Shown one piece after another: positions 16,333 through 25,523 of a DNA stretch of 64,000 nucleotides. Position 1 is the stretch's first letter; each line of letters opens with the position of its first letter. Origin of the DNA: Sphingobacterium sp. ML3W (lineage in GTDB: Bacteria > Bacteroidota > Bacteroidia > Sphingobacteriales > Sphingobacteriaceae); contig NZ_CP107036.1 of the NCBI RefSeq assembly GCF_029542085.1, positions 3,224,001 to 3,288,000 of the forward strand, in the 5' to 3' direction. Position numbers and translations under genes: made by a program. The notes beneath the pieces are model-generated. The model saw nothing but the letters and a program-made list of their open reading frames with translations, made no database searches and was not told the origin of the DNA.

Positions 16333-18798
16333 CTATTTTTGCTGAAGTTTATCCGATAGCATCTTCATATAAAAACCACCTACAACACTACGCGCCTTAA
16401 AATTCTCACGTATCCCTGTATTCGCATCGTAAAAATCATTTAGTGGAACACGTGATTCTGTTTGGATCGCGTGGTTGTAAACGGGATGCACCAAAGCTTC
16501 GAATTCTTCTCTAGTTGGTGCGAACGTTGCAGTCCACAAAATCCAGTCGTTTTTGGTATATGCTTTTCGGCTATCCAATGGTATTCCAAATCTACTTTGT
16601 TTGGTAAGGTAATACTTGATCTCCGTGTTGTAGACTTTCTGTGGAAATAGATTTAGTCCCAGCACCTTGTCCCAAATCAGATTATATTTTTGGCTCCAGG
16701 TGTTTTTATCGTCAAATGTCAGCGCGTAATGGTCTCCGGCATCTGCCATTTCCATCCATTTTGGCACCATCTCCTCCGCGATGGCACGATATTTCTTCGC
16801 CGTTTCAGTTTCACCGATAGCTTCAGCCATTTGCGCATAACAGGCAATCCCTACAATAGCCTTTACCGATAAGTTTACGTTACGGGCAAGATGGCCCGCA
16901 AAATCATCTGTACATAATTGCGTTTTAGGATCAAAACCATCCTTTACAAGATAGTCTACCCAAGTGGTGAGCGTCTTCCAGTGCTTACGTGCATAGCTTG
17001 CATCCCCCTGTACTTTTGAAATCGCAGCTGTCAAAATAATCATATTTCCAGACTCTTCGACAGGCATTGGCTCGCCATAAGTCTGTCCATTAGCCAATGG
17101 GTATGTACCTAGATCATGCGCCGCCCAAGGGTGAGGATATTTGCCACTTTCACTAAAGTAAAAGATACCAGTCAACATGCCTTTCAACAATTCCGGATTA
17201 TAGATCAAGTATAAAGGCGCCGATGGATAAGTGACATCGACAGTATTAATAAAACCACCACTGTTGTTCTCTTTGGACAACCAGAGCAATTCATCCTGTG
17301 GACTTTTCACCAAGGTATGTGCAGCAATACTCTGACGATAAGCCAGTGTTGTTAAATGTGCATATTCCTTTCCGCCAGATTTTAGCGCATCCGTGTAGAC
17401 CTGTTTGTCGAAAGCAACACATCTGCCCATTACTGAACGATATTCATTAGCTGCTAAGGTAAGCTGATTTTCAATGGTTTCCTTACCAGAATTATTCCAC
17501 CAAGGCCGCAGATCTTTTTTGAAATATTGGATAGCATAAATCTCATCATAGCCAAGTTCAACAAAACGTTCGACTTCCTTGTCGCCCACTGTCCCAAAAG
17601 GAATGATTGTATTCAATGATAATGCTGTCCCCCTTGTACTTTTTGACTTTGTATTCCCTTTTCTAAAGTCATCCACAGCCGTTGCCATTGGACTTACAAA
17701 CTGCTGCGACTGATCTTTTTTGAGTGAGGCAACATAAAAATAGCCCCAGTCAATACGCATATCATCGGCTCCTTTTTGCAACATAGGTTGTTCGACTGTT
17801 CCTGCTTTCAAAACAGCTAATTTGTCAGTCTCATATTTTTCAGCAACGACCTCTTGTGATGGTTTATAGACCGCAATGTTGGATGCCGCACTTAAAAAGA
17901 CTTTTACAGCATGTTGCTTTCCATCATTTGCTTTTACCTGATAGGTAATATAAGACACAGGACGAGCCAATAGATTAAGATCATCCATCAATAGCGGCGA
18001 TGTAAATGTAAGCTTCAGATCGACTTTGCCTGCCTGGAAGTTATATATGGTACGTGTGGCTGTTATTTCCACATCTTTCTGTATGGCAGTTTGTATTTTA
18101 GGTCCCCCCTCTTTGAGCCTATCTACTAGGCCAAAATCAAGAAAACGGCCTCCGGCAGTATTGCGCAGATGAATAGCGATCTGATTTTGACCCGCCTTTA
18201 GGTCCGACTTATTTATCGGCAAGTATTGGAAGCTGTTTGTCCAACCCGCCTTTTCATAAACCTTTTTCCCATTTAAAAACACTACGACATTATCATCATG
18301 ATTCAATTTTAAGAAGAGTTCGTTGATGCCTTGGGGGTCGGTCACATTAAATGCACGACGTACCCAGATATCATCCGATTTCCACAAAGTCTTGACATGT
18401 TTTTGATCATCTCCTAGAGGAGCAGCACCTGATTTCCAGTCACTGGCTTTATAAGAAGAGGACTGCCACTCTCCTTTGGGTTTAGACTCCGTATATTGTA
18501 CTGTAAAAGACTGATCTTCCGCAGTGGGAAGAATCGTTTTATAATTGGGTTCCTCCTTACCAAGAAAACGATAAATATTGCCGTCGACATTAATCAGTCC
18601 CAAGAGTGAATGATCCGCTTCGGTCCAATGTTTGGTGGTCGATGCATTCAGCTGATCCGTCATCGACCAGATACTAAAGTTTGGATTGTGGGTAATTAAT
18701 GGGTAAGCTGGAGCTTTTCTTTGTTGCGCCTGTGCATCAAAAAAGCTCGATATACAAGCTAACAAGCAACAAATACTCACTTTTCCGAGTTTGTTCAT
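16333..18798 (-). CDS. Secreted glutaminase-family protein (DUF4964/DUF5127/DUF4965/DUF1793)
   Basis: About 821 residues from the ATG at 18798, giving signal peptide MNKLGKVSICCLLACISSFF...AQAQ; an ATG at 18831 adds 11 residues. Order: short DUF4964 segment (PAYPLITHNPNFSIWSMTD...TKHWTEADHSLLGLINVDG), an inserted galactose-binding-like beta-sandwich (about residues 95-235, with ASDWKSGAAPLGDD and VVVFLNGKKVYE), DUF5127, DUF4965 and the helical DUF1793 region ending near LNDFYDANTG. The family is related to fungal glutaminase A, but enzymatic activity in Bacteroidota members is mostly untested. It is probably periplasmic or surface-exposed and stands alone. Confidence 0.88.
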   Translation of the reverse strand: MNKLGKVSICCLLACISSFFDAQAQQRKAPAYPLITHNPNFSIWSMTDQLNASTTKHWTEADHSLLGLINVDGNIYRFLGKEEPNYKTILPTAEDQSFTVQYTESKPKGEWQSSSYKASDWKSGAAPLGDDQKHVKTLWKSDDIWVRRAFNVTDPQGINELFLKLNHDDNVVVFLNGKKVYEKAGWTNSFQYLPINKSDLKAGQNQIAIHLRNTAGGRFLDFGLVDRLKEGGPKIQTAIQKDVEITATRTIYNFQAGKVDLKLTFTSPLLMDDLNLLARPVSYITYQVKANDGKQHAVKVFLSAASNIAVYKPSQEVVAEKYETDKLAVLKAGTVEQPMLQKGADDMRIDWGYFYVASLKKDQSQQFVSPMATAVDDFRKGNTKSKSTRGTALSLNTIIPFGTVGDKEVERFVELGYDEIYAIQYFKKDLRPWWNNSGKETIENQLTLAANEYRSVMGRCVAFDKQVYTDALKSGGKEYAHLTTLAYRQSIAAHTLVKSPQDELLWLSKENNSGGFINTVDVTYPSAPLYLIYNPELLKGMLTGIFYFSESGKYPHPWAAHDLGTYPLANGQTYGEPMPVEESGNMIILTAAISKVQGDASYARKHWKTLTTWVDYLVKDGFDPKTQLCTDDFAGHLARNVNLSVKAIVGIACYAQMAEAIGETETAKKYRAIAEEMVPKWMEMADAGDHYALTFDDKNTWSQKYNLIWDKVLGLNLFPQKVYNTEIKYYLTKQSRFGIPLDSRKAYTKNDWILWTATFAPTREEFEALVHPVYNHAIQTESRVPLNDFYDANTGIRENFKARSVVGGFYMKMLSDKLQQK

Positions 18799-19081
18799 CT
18801 TAAAAATAGATTTTTTAAAGGGTTTGATCATATATTTTGATAAAATTAGCGACGTAGCTGTTTTTCAGGCATAAAAAAATGAATCATTAAAAATGCGTTA
18901 AAAATAAACATGAGCTTCACAACAAATAACGTTGGAATAACTGACATTCAGCAGCCTCTTCGTATCATTTTATATGCAATTTATATCATATTGCTGCTGG
19001 TCCCCCAAAAGATTAGCGGATAAAAAAGGTAATCGAAAAAGATTGGAACATCCGATAACTGGGTTCCACAAAAAACATTAT
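18799..19081. other. Non-coding divergent region
   Basis: The stretch between the leftward glutaminase-like gene and the rightward channel gene. A degenerate -7-like TAATTTTA lies on the minus strand near 18845-18852, which could serve the glutaminase-like gene; I see no conserved operator. Confidence 0.4.
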
Positions 19082-19089
19082 TATCTTTG
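19082..19089 (+). promoter_or_regulatory. -7 promoter element for the MscS-family gene
   Basis: TATCTTTG, exact TAnnTTTG, 63 nt before the preferred ATG at 19153. A GGAGA sequence just before that ATG could serve as ribosome-binding site. Confidence 0.5.
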
Positions 19090-19152
19090 GCTATCCGATC
19101 AGGATCAGATTGGTTACGCTGAGTGATTGGTATCAATTTTACCTTGGAGAAT

Positions 19153-20961
19153 ATGAGAAGATTTTACATTTTTTTCTTTACGATTATACTATGCTTTTGT
19201 TCAACAATCGTTGGGCTATATGCGCAAGAAAACGATTCAATCAATAAAAAAGAACTTGGTTTAAGCACCTTGTTAAATGATATCCGACAACAACAGATCA
19301 ACGATTCACTCGAACGTCAGAAACTACAGCATGAAATCGCCAGTCTCAAAAGTCAGAATAGTCCCAAGAAAGAAAATTTAAAACAACAGCTCAATAATTT
19401 TGACGAAGAAAACAACCTGCGCAAGCAACAGTTAAAAATCAAAGTCGACTCGATCAAAAAAAACACCAAGCGTTATGCCGTCGCACCATTTAATGACACC
19501 CTTTTTTATATCTATAACAAATTAGGGTCATCACTGGCCAAAGATCGCGCCTACAATGTGGTCAACAGAATTGAGAATCTCTATGAAGATGATTTTGTAA
19601 AAGTAGATTCCTTCAAAATCGAAAACAACGAAATCAGCGCCGATATTGTTTACAAAGATCTGATCATTACTTCCATCACAGAACTTGACGCCCTACTGGA
19701 GGGTAAAAGTAAAGAAGAGATTGCCAACCAATACCTCAAACGTATCCAACAGGCCATCAGTCAGGAAAGAGCAGACAATAGCATTACCAAAGTGCTGATC
19801 CGTACAGGACTTGTCCTCCTAATCCTTGTGGTCTTTTCGATTTTGGTGTATTTTATCAATAGACTAAAAAAATATGGCACTAATCGCCTATTGACCGAAC
19901 GTACAGCGCGGATCAAAGACGTTAAGATCAAAAATTATGTGTTCCTCACCTCCGTTCAGAAAACCCGTATTTTCATTAGCACAATCAATATTGCGCGTTG
20001 GGGACTGATTGTGTTAATCGCTTTCATTATGCTTCCCATTGTTTTCAGCGTCTTTCCCTTTACGCAAAGCTGGGCATCCAATCTGATCGGACTTTTTACC
20101 AAACCCCTGAAAAAAGCGGTCTTCGCCATTTGGGATTATATTCCAAATCTGATCACTGTTTTTGTCATTCTATTTGTCATGCGTTATGCGGTAAGGTTTG
20201 TAAAATATATTTTTAACGAGATTGATAAAGGTAAGTTAGAGGTCAATGGCTTTCACCGGGAGTTTGCTATGCCTACATTTACCATTGTCCGGTTTCTATT
20301 ACACGCCTTTACATTGGTACTTGTATTCCCCTATCTCCCTGGCGCCAATTCAGACATCTTCAAAGGAATATCTGTTTTTATCGGAGTGCTATTTTCCCTG
20401 GGGTCATCCTCCGCCATTTCCAATATTATTGCAGGTCTTGTCATTACCTATATGCGGCCTTTTCGCATCGGTGACCGAATCACAATTGCGGATAAGACAG
20501 GTGTTGTCATTGAAAAATCACCCTTAGTAACCCGGCTAAGGACGATTAAAAATGAGGAAATCACCATTCCGAATTCCTCCATCCTATCGGGCAATACGGT
20601 TAATTATTCTACCTTTTCAGAAGAAGGAATATGTTTTCAGGTTGAACTCACAGTAGGCTATGAAGAACCTTGGCAACGGATACACGAATTGCTCTTAAAT
20701 ATTCCATCACGAATAGCACGGGTCAATCAACTTCCGGCACCATTTGTCTTACAAAAAAAACTAGACGACTTTTATGTCCTCTACGAGCTGAATGTTTATA
20801 TTTCCAAATCAGGTGAAATTGAGCTGGCTAAATCCGAAATTTATCAACATATTCTCAATGACTTCCTAGCTGCAGGTATTGAAATGAATGGCCCACACCT
20901 ATTTGCAAAAGTGGATCATGTACCACAATACCAGCATAAAAACACGGATACATCGTATTAA
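19153..20961 (+). CDS. MscS family mechanosensitive ion channel
   Basis: About 602 residues from the ATG at 19153 (a GTG lies at 19123). Signal peptide MRRFYIFFFTIILCFCST...YAQ, then a coiled-coil periplasmic segment (about 25-100, rich in Gln, Lys and Glu), a small periplasmic domain, a helix at ~218-235 and further helices between ~280 and 440. The pore helix and MscS beta domain follow: LGSSSAISNIIAGLVITYMRPFRIGDRI, then PNSSILSGNTVNYS. The large periplasmic part makes it an MscK/YbdG-like rather than minimal MscS channel. It would release solutes under hypo-osmotic shock. It overlaps by 4 bp at the 3' end with the convergent MocR gene. Confidence 0.93.
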   Translation: MRRFYIFFFTIILCFCSTIVGLYAQENDSINKKELGLSTLLNDIRQQQINDSLERQKLQHEIASLKSQNSPKKENLKQQLNNFDEENNLRKQQLKIKVDSIKKNTKRYAVAPFNDTLFYIYNKLGSSLAKDRAYNVVNRIENLYEDDFVKVDSFKIENNEISADIVYKDLIITSITELDALLEGKSKEEIANQYLKRIQQAISQERADNSITKVLIRTGLVLLILVVFSILVYFINRLKKYGTNRLLTERTARIKDVKIKNYVFLTSVQKTRIFISTINIARWGLIVLIAFIMLPIVFSVFPFTQSWASNLIGLFTKPLKKAVFAIWDYIPNLITVFVILFVMRYAVRFVKYIFNEIDKGKLEVNGFHREFAMPTFTIVRFLLHAFTLVLVFPYLPGANSDIFKGISVFIGVLFSLGSSSAISNIIAGLVITYMRPFRIGDRITIADKTGVVIEKSPLVTRLRTIKNEEITIPNSSILSGNTVNYSTFSEEGICFQVELTVGYEEPWQRIHELLLNIPSRIARVNQLPAPFVLQKKLDDFYVLYELNVYISKSGEIELAKSEIYQHILNDFLAAGIEMNGPHLFAKVDHVPQYQHKNTDTSY

Positions 20962-22412
20962 GGTATGTGATCTATCTCTGGATCAGTTTTATTGGCATGT
21001 AGCATCATTTTGGCTAGATTACCCAACTGTACCAGCGCAAAACGTAGTTCATCCGTCCAGGGTAGCCCTAAGCAGAGACGCATACAATTTTGAAATTGAT
21101 TTTGCAGGGTGAACATTCTCCCCGGTGCAATACTCATGTTCTTTTTTAATCCGTAGTTGTAAAGCTTTGTCGTGTCAATACTTTTTGGCAATTCGACCCA
21201 CAGCGCTAGCCCGCCCTGGGGTCTGCTGATCCGCGTTCCTTCCGGAAAAGACTCAGCGATCACATTGGAAAACCGTTGATAGTTTTCTTGCAATGTTTTC
21301 CGAAGATGATAGAGATGATGATCATATCTTCCAGTCATTAAAAAATTACCCACTGCCTCGTGAATTAATGTTGTAGACGACAAGGCATGAATTAATTTTA
21401 AGCGGAGAATCTGATCCTTGTATTTCCCAGCAGCAACCCAACCCACCCGGTAGCCCGGGGCCAATGTTTTTGAGACCGAGCCACACCATAACACATTGCC
21501 CTCTTCGTCAAAGGTTTTACAACATTTGGGTCGTTCGTTACCAAAATAGATATCGCCATAAGTATCATCCTCAATCAGTGGAACAGCGTGCTTAGCAAGT
21601 AACCTGACCACTTCCATTTTATTTTTATCGGGCATACAATAGCCCAATGGGGTATTGAAATTGGGCACAAGCAGACAAACATTGATCTCGGGCAGTAAGC
21701 GTTCGAGCGCAAGGATATCAATCCCCGACATTGGATTGCAAGTCAATTCAATAACCTTTAATCCCAAACTCAGAACCAACTGCAAAATACCGGGGTAGCA
21801 GGGGCTCTCCAACGCAATCGTATCTCCCGGCTTGGTCAATGCCATCAGACAGAGCGACAAAGCATGCATACAACCATTCGTTGTAATGACATCATCCGCT
21901 GTCAATCGACCATCCCAGCCCAAGGAACGAGCCGCTACCATCCTACGCAATTTCAAATTCCCCTGTAAAGGTTCATATTCAGCGCCAGCAGCATCTAATT
22001 CTCGGGTTGCAAGTACGATTTCCTTTTTTAATTTCGCCAAAGGCAGTAAATCCCCTGAAGGAACACCGATGGAAAACAAGGTGAGGTCTTTACGCCCCAT
22101 ATTCGCGTACACGCTACTGATCAGCTCATTGGGCTCAACACTATCCGCCATAAGCTTTATTTGACCTGTTTCGGGTAGTTGCAATTTATGCTGATTCAAT
22201 GCGTTAACAAAATACCCTGACTGCGGTATCGAATAAATTAGTGATTGCGCTTCCAAATCGAGGAATACCCGCTTAGCTGTATTCATGCTGATACCATGTT
22301 CTTTGCTCAACATACGCACCGATGGTAACCGTTCATTGGGCCTGAGAACACCATTTTTTATTTTACTCGCTATATTTTGAGCCAAAACACTGTATAGAAA
22401 GTCTTTTCCCAT
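20958..22412 (-). CDS. MocR/PdxR-type GntR regulator with aminotransferase domain
   Basis: A 484-residue fusion: GntR winged helix (residues ~5-75, with RPNERLPSVRMLSKEHGISMNTAKRVFLDLE) and a fold-type-I aminotransferase domain with the PLP-lysine context GSVSKTLAPGYRVGW. MocR regulators use PLP or a PLP adduct as effector and typically control a divergent gene. Here the divergent neighbour is an EamA-family exporter, and the space between carries repeated ACTGTA motifs, so it probably controls itself and the exporter. The effector (vitamin B6, amino acid or amine) is not decided by the sequence. Confidence 0.93.
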   Translation of the reverse strand: MGKDFLYSVLAQNIASKIKNGVLRPNERLPSVRMLSKEHGISMNTAKRVFLDLEAQSLIYSIPQSGYFVNALNQHKLQLPETGQIKLMADSVEPNELISSVYANMGRKDLTLFSIGVPSGDLLPLAKLKKEIVLATRELDAAGAEYEPLQGNLKLRRMVAARSLGWDGRLTADDVITTNGCMHALSLCLMALTKPGDTIALESPCYPGILQLVLSLGLKVIELTCNPMSGIDILALERLLPEINVCLLVPNFNTPLGYCMPDKNKMEVVRLLAKHAVPLIEDDTYGDIYFGNERPKCCKTFDEEGNVLWCGSVSKTLAPGYRVGWVAAGKYKDQILRLKLIHALSSTTLIHEAVGNFLMTGRYDHHLYHLRKTLQENYQRFSNVIAESFPEGTRISRPQGGLALWVELPKSIDTTKLYNYGLKKNMSIAPGRMFTLQNQFQNCMRLCLGLPWTDELRFALVQLGNLAKMMLHANKTDPEIDHIP

Positions 22413-22460
22413 TTTGTAAATATAACTGTATCCATCAATTAAACAAAAACTGTAACTGTA
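22389..22460. promoter_or_regulatory. Repeated ACTGTA sites, candidate MocR operator
   Basis: ACTGTA occurs at 22389-22394, 22425-22430, 22449-22454 and 22455-22460, all on the plus strand; the last two are directly tandem. The three intergenic copies lie between the divergent start codons. MocR proteins commonly bind direct repeats in such regions, so these are the likely operator. Confidence 0.5.
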
Positions 22461-22511
22461 CTCAACCTTAACTATTCACGAGATTTGTATCAAAATTTAG
22501 ATAATCTGACA

Positions 22512-23393
22512 ATGAGCATCAATACAAAAGTAACGGAATCATCAAATGGCTGGCTAAACGGTTTACTGGGCGTCATTATATTTAGTGGATCATTGCCTGC
22601 AACACGGATCGCGGTCTTAGATTTAGATCCATTCTTTGTGACCGTAGCCCGCGCTTCCATTGCAGGTTTGCTCGCCCTTATCGTATTATTGATCAACAAG
22701 GAAAAATTGCCTCAAAAAACACAGTTCTTATCCCTTGGTATTGTGGCTTTAGGCGTTGTCATTGGTTTCCCCTTATTGAGCGCATTGGCCCTACGCTATG
22801 TGACTTCCGCACATTCCATTGTCTTTGTAGGTATACTTCCCGTATCAACTGCTGTTTTTGGTATCATTCGTGGTGGCGAGCGCCCCCGGCCAGTATTCTG
22901 GATCTTTTCGATATTTGGCAGTCTTTTGGTTGTTGGATATGCCCTCAAACAGGGTATAGCTTCCTCTCCTATTGGCGATATACTCATGCTATTATCTGTT
23001 ATTCTTTGTGGACTGGGGTATGCCGAAGGGGGCAAGCTTTCAAAGACATTGGGAGGCTGGCAAGTAATTTCCTGGGCATTGGTATTTTCATTACCAGTAG
23101 CTCTGCCCTTGACTTATATTTTTCTTCCAACCACGGTAGGGCATGTAAGCATCGGAGCCTGGATAAGTCTTGCTTACGTTTCCCTCTTTAGCATGTTTAT
23201 CGGTTTTATTTTTTGGTATAAAGGATTAGCCCAGGGTGGAATCGCCTCTATTGGACAGCTACAGCTACTTCAACCCTTCTTTGGTCTAATCTTAGCTGCC
23301 AGCTTACTTCACGAAGAAGTAAATATCGGCATGCTATTCGTTACCATTGGCGTCATACTCTGCGTGGGTGGTGCTAAAAAATTTGCCAGCTAA
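22512..23393 (+). CDS. EamA/DMT family transporter
   Basis: About 293 residues from the ATG at 22512 (a TTG at 22485 is less likely). Ten hydrophobic segments in two homologous halves, with the usual GSLPATRIAVLDLDPFFVTVARASIAG start and a second-half LAYVSLFSMFIGFIFWYKGLAQGG. Family members export amino acids, metabolites or drugs across the inner membrane. The divergent MocR regulator suggests a substrate related to PLP or amino acid metabolism. The stop codon lies inside an 11-bp inverted repeat. Confidence 0.9.
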   Translation: MSINTKVTESSNGWLNGLLGVIIFSGSLPATRIAVLDLDPFFVTVARASIAGLLALIVLLINKEKLPQKTQFLSLGIVALGVVIGFPLLSALALRYVTSAHSIVFVGILPVSTAVFGIIRGGERPRPVFWIFSIFGSLLVVGYALKQGIASSPIGDILMLLSVILCGLGYAEGGKLSKTLGGWQVISWALVFSLPVALPLTYIFLPTTVGHVSIGAWISLAYVSLFSMFIGFIFWYKGLAQGGIASIGQLQLLQPFFGLILAASLLHEEVNIGMLFVTIGVILCVGGAKKFAS

Positions 23394-23423
23394 CAAGGTA
23401 AAATAAAACAGGCCTTGTTAGCT
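23388..23423 (+). terminator. Hairpin overlapping the EamA stop codon
   Basis: Perfect 11-bp arms AGCTAACAAGG (23388-23398) and CCTTGTTAGCT (23413-23423), 14-nt loop; the TAA stop (23391-23393) is inside the left arm. No T-tract follows. Confidence 0.5.
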
Positions 23424-23566
23424 GACCATTATAAAACGAACACATACATCAGTTCGGCAGCGACAGTATCATCCGGCCATTCAACCTCACGAGAATGCGT
23501 ATAGGTATTATCACTGGACTATCCACTTTATTGAATTTGGACCATTTATTCCCTTCACTTTAGCCC

Positions 23567-23574
23567 TATTTTTG
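23567..23574 (+). promoter_or_regulatory. -7 promoter element of the paiB operon
   Basis: TATTTTTG, exact TAnnTTTG, directly followed by a 12-bp palindrome and 24 nt before the paiB ATG. Confidence 0.6.
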
Positions 23575-23586
23575 TTGTGATCACAA
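23575..23586. promoter_or_regulatory. 12-bp palindrome at the paiB transcription start
   Basis: TTGTGATCACAA is a perfect palindrome placed between the -7 box and the ATG, where a bound repressor would block transcription. The TGTGA/TCACA halves resemble Crp-family half-sites but without a central spacer. Confidence 0.45.
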
Positions 23587-23598
23587 AAACACCTTTGT

Positions 23599-24210
23599 AT
23601 GTACGTACCCAAACATTTTCAATTTGAAGACTATACCGAACAGATCGCATTTATGAAACAATATAGTTTTGCAACTATTGTATCCATAAAAGACCATATC
23701 CCGATAGCGACACAACTTCCCTTCCAGATCAATGAACATGCAGATAAGCTATTTTTAAGCTCGCATTTTGCTGTTGCAAATGAGCAAGCAAAGTATATCG
23801 TAGAAAACACTTCGTTGGTTATTTTCTCTGAACCACATGCCTACATATCCCCTGTGCATTATGACAAAGAGGAAAGCGTCCCAACCTGGGACTATATCGC
23901 TGTACATGCCTACGGAACAGCACGAATTATAAATAATGAAGACGAAAAAATAGAAGTGCTTGAACAGATGATCAAGACCTATGACAGTGCTTATTTAGAC
24001 CAATGGCGAGAGCTCTCAGATCGTTTTAAAAAGGGCATGTTACGAGGTATCGTCGCCTTCGAACTGGAAGTAACGGATCTACAGGGGCAAAAAAAGATTA
24101 GTCAGAACAAAACTGCTGTCGAAAGGGAACGTATCGCTACACATTTAGAGAAAGGGGGCAATTCTGTCGAAAAGAGCATCGCTAAATCTATCAGAAACTT
24201 ACAGTCTTAA
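23599..24210 (+). CDS. paiB: PaiB-like FMN-binding protein
   Basis: A 203-residue protein with the whole PaiB/FMN_bind_2 pattern: MYVPKHFQFEDYTEQIAFM, then PIATQLPF, LFLSSHFAVANEQ, IFSEPHAYISPVHY and VPTWDYIAVHAYGTARI. In Bacillus subtilis PaiB is described with PaiA as acting negatively on sporulation and degradative enzymes; biochemically the family has a split-barrel flavin fold. The next gene, 18 bp downstream, is a PaiA-like acetyltransferase, so the pairing is conserved though in reversed order. First gene of a probable four-gene operon. Confidence 0.9.
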   Translation: MYVPKHFQFEDYTEQIAFMKQYSFATIVSIKDHIPIATQLPFQINEHADKLFLSSHFAVANEQAKYIVENTSLVIFSEPHAYISPVHYDKEESVPTWDYIAVHAYGTARIINNEDEKIEVLEQMIKTYDSAYLDQWRELSDRFKKGMLRGIVAFELEVTDLQGQKKISQNKTAVERERIATHLEKGGNSVEKSIAKSIRNLQS

Positions 24211-24228
24211 TTTATTACACACAGCCAC

Positions 24229-24768
24229 ATGGACAAAAATTCAATAAACATAAAAATTCTCAAAGTGAAAATGACTGATATTGATCTATTGCAGAATATA
24301 AGTCAGCAGACCTTCATCGAGGCATTTTCCGAAGCCAATACAGCAGCTAATATGGCAAAGTACATGGCGGAAAAATTTTCGAAGGAAACACTATTGGCTG
24401 AATTAAGCAATCAAGGGTCGGAGTTTTATTTTGCGCAACTCGATAACAGGATCATTGGCTATCTCAAAATAAACAGTGAAAAGGCGCAAACTGAATTACA
24501 CCATGAGCATGCACTGGAAATAGAACGTATCTATGTACTACAAGAATTTCATGGAAAAAAAGTAGGACAGCTTCTTTATGAAAAAGCATTGGATATCGCC
24601 AGGTTAAAAAATGTCGGGTTTATCTGGCTGGGGGTATGGGAGGAAAATCTTCGTGCAATCAGTTTTTATCAAAAAAATGGCTTTGTCGCCTTCGATAAAC
24701 ATATTTTCAAATTGGGTGATGATGAACAAACCGATATTATGATGAAAAAAAATTGGACCAACAATTAA
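24229..24768 (+). CDS. paiA: PaiA-like GNAT N-acetyltransferase
   Basis: A 179-residue GNAT protein. It has the central strand and acetyl-CoA loop (LEIERIYVLQEFHGKKVGQLLYEKAL, with the Q-x-x-G-x-x-G/Q-type pyrophosphate loop) and the C-terminal LGVWEENLRAISFYQKNGFVAF typical of PaiA, a spermidine/spermine acetyltransferase in B. subtilis. The N-terminal FIEAFSEANTAANMAKYMAEKFS also fits PaiA. It lies 18 bp after paiB and 9 bp before the yggS-like gene. Polyamine acetylation is inferred from the family, not shown. Confidence 0.85.
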   Translation: MDKNSINIKILKVKMTDIDLLQNISQQTFIEAFSEANTAANMAKYMAEKFSKETLLAELSNQGSEFYFAQLDNRIIGYLKINSEKAQTELHHEHALEIERIYVLQEFHGKKVGQLLYEKALDIARLKNVGFIWLGVWEENLRAISFYQKNGFVAFDKHIFKLGDDEQTDIMMKKNWTNN

Positions 24769-24777
24769 TTCAGAAAC

Positions 24778-25512
24778 ATGAATTCAACTATTATCGACAA
24801 TATAAATGCTGTACGGCGTCGGATCAAAGAATCTTGCCAAAACAACGGCAGAGATCCACAAGAAGTAAAATTATTACTCGCAACAAAAACCGTAACAGCA
24901 GAGCGAATTAAAATAGCTCTACAGGCTGGACAGACCTTAATTGCCGAAAACAAGGTGCAGGAACTAAAGGAGAAATACGAAGATCTGAAAGAGCTTCCAC
25001 ACTGCAATCATTTTATTGGACACTTGCAAACCAATAAAATCAAAGAAATCCTTAAATATAATGTTTCCTGTGTACATTCTATAGATCGCTTCGATTTAGC
25101 TCAAAAGCTCCACCAGCGACTCACAGCTGAAAATAAAACAATAGATATACTCATTCAAGTAAACACATCTTACGAGGAGAGTAAATATGGTGTTGCTCCG
25201 GATCAGGTCATTGATCTTGTCAGACAGATTTCGGTTTTCCATACCTTACACATAAAAGGGCTGATGACGATTGGCCTCCTGAGTGCCGAAGCTGAACAAG
25301 TACGTAGGTGTTTCCAGTTGCTCAAACAGATTCAACAACAAATCATTATGCTCGATATTCCGAATGTATCGATGCAAGAATTATCCATGGGAATGAGTGG
25401 GGATCTGGAAATAGCAATTGCCGAAGGCGCTACTATTGTACGAGTAGGAACAGCGATATTCGGACAACGAAATACCCCCGATAGTTATTATTGGAACGAG
25501 AATTTGATTTAA
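24778..25512 (+). CDS. yggS: YggS/PLPBP family PLP-binding protein
   Basis: A 244-residue single-domain TIM-barrel protein. PLP would attach to Lys37 in LLLATKTVTAERI; HFIGHLQTNKIK, ILIQVNTSYEESKYG, IKGLMTIG and ELSMGMSGDLEIAIAEGATIVRVGTAIFG are all diagnostic. YggS proteins keep vitamin B6 and amino acid homeostasis and carry no known catalytic activity. Its usual Val-Ser-Lys-Thr active-site context reads Ala-Thr-Lys-Thr here. It sits in the paiB-paiA operon, close to a MocR regulator, another PLP-responsive protein. Confidence 0.93.
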   Translation: MNSTIIDNINAVRRRIKESCQNNGRDPQEVKLLLATKTVTAERIKIALQAGQTLIAENKVQELKEKYEDLKELPHCNHFIGHLQTNKIKEILKYNVSCVHSIDRFDLAQKLHQRLTAENKTIDILIQVNTSYEESKYGVAPDQVIDLVRQISVFHTLHIKGLMTIGLLSAEAEQVRRCFQLLKQIQQQIIMLDIPNVSMQELSMGMSGDLEIAIAEGATIVRVGTAIFGQRNTPDSYYWNENLI

Positions 25513-25523
25513 AAATATAGCTT

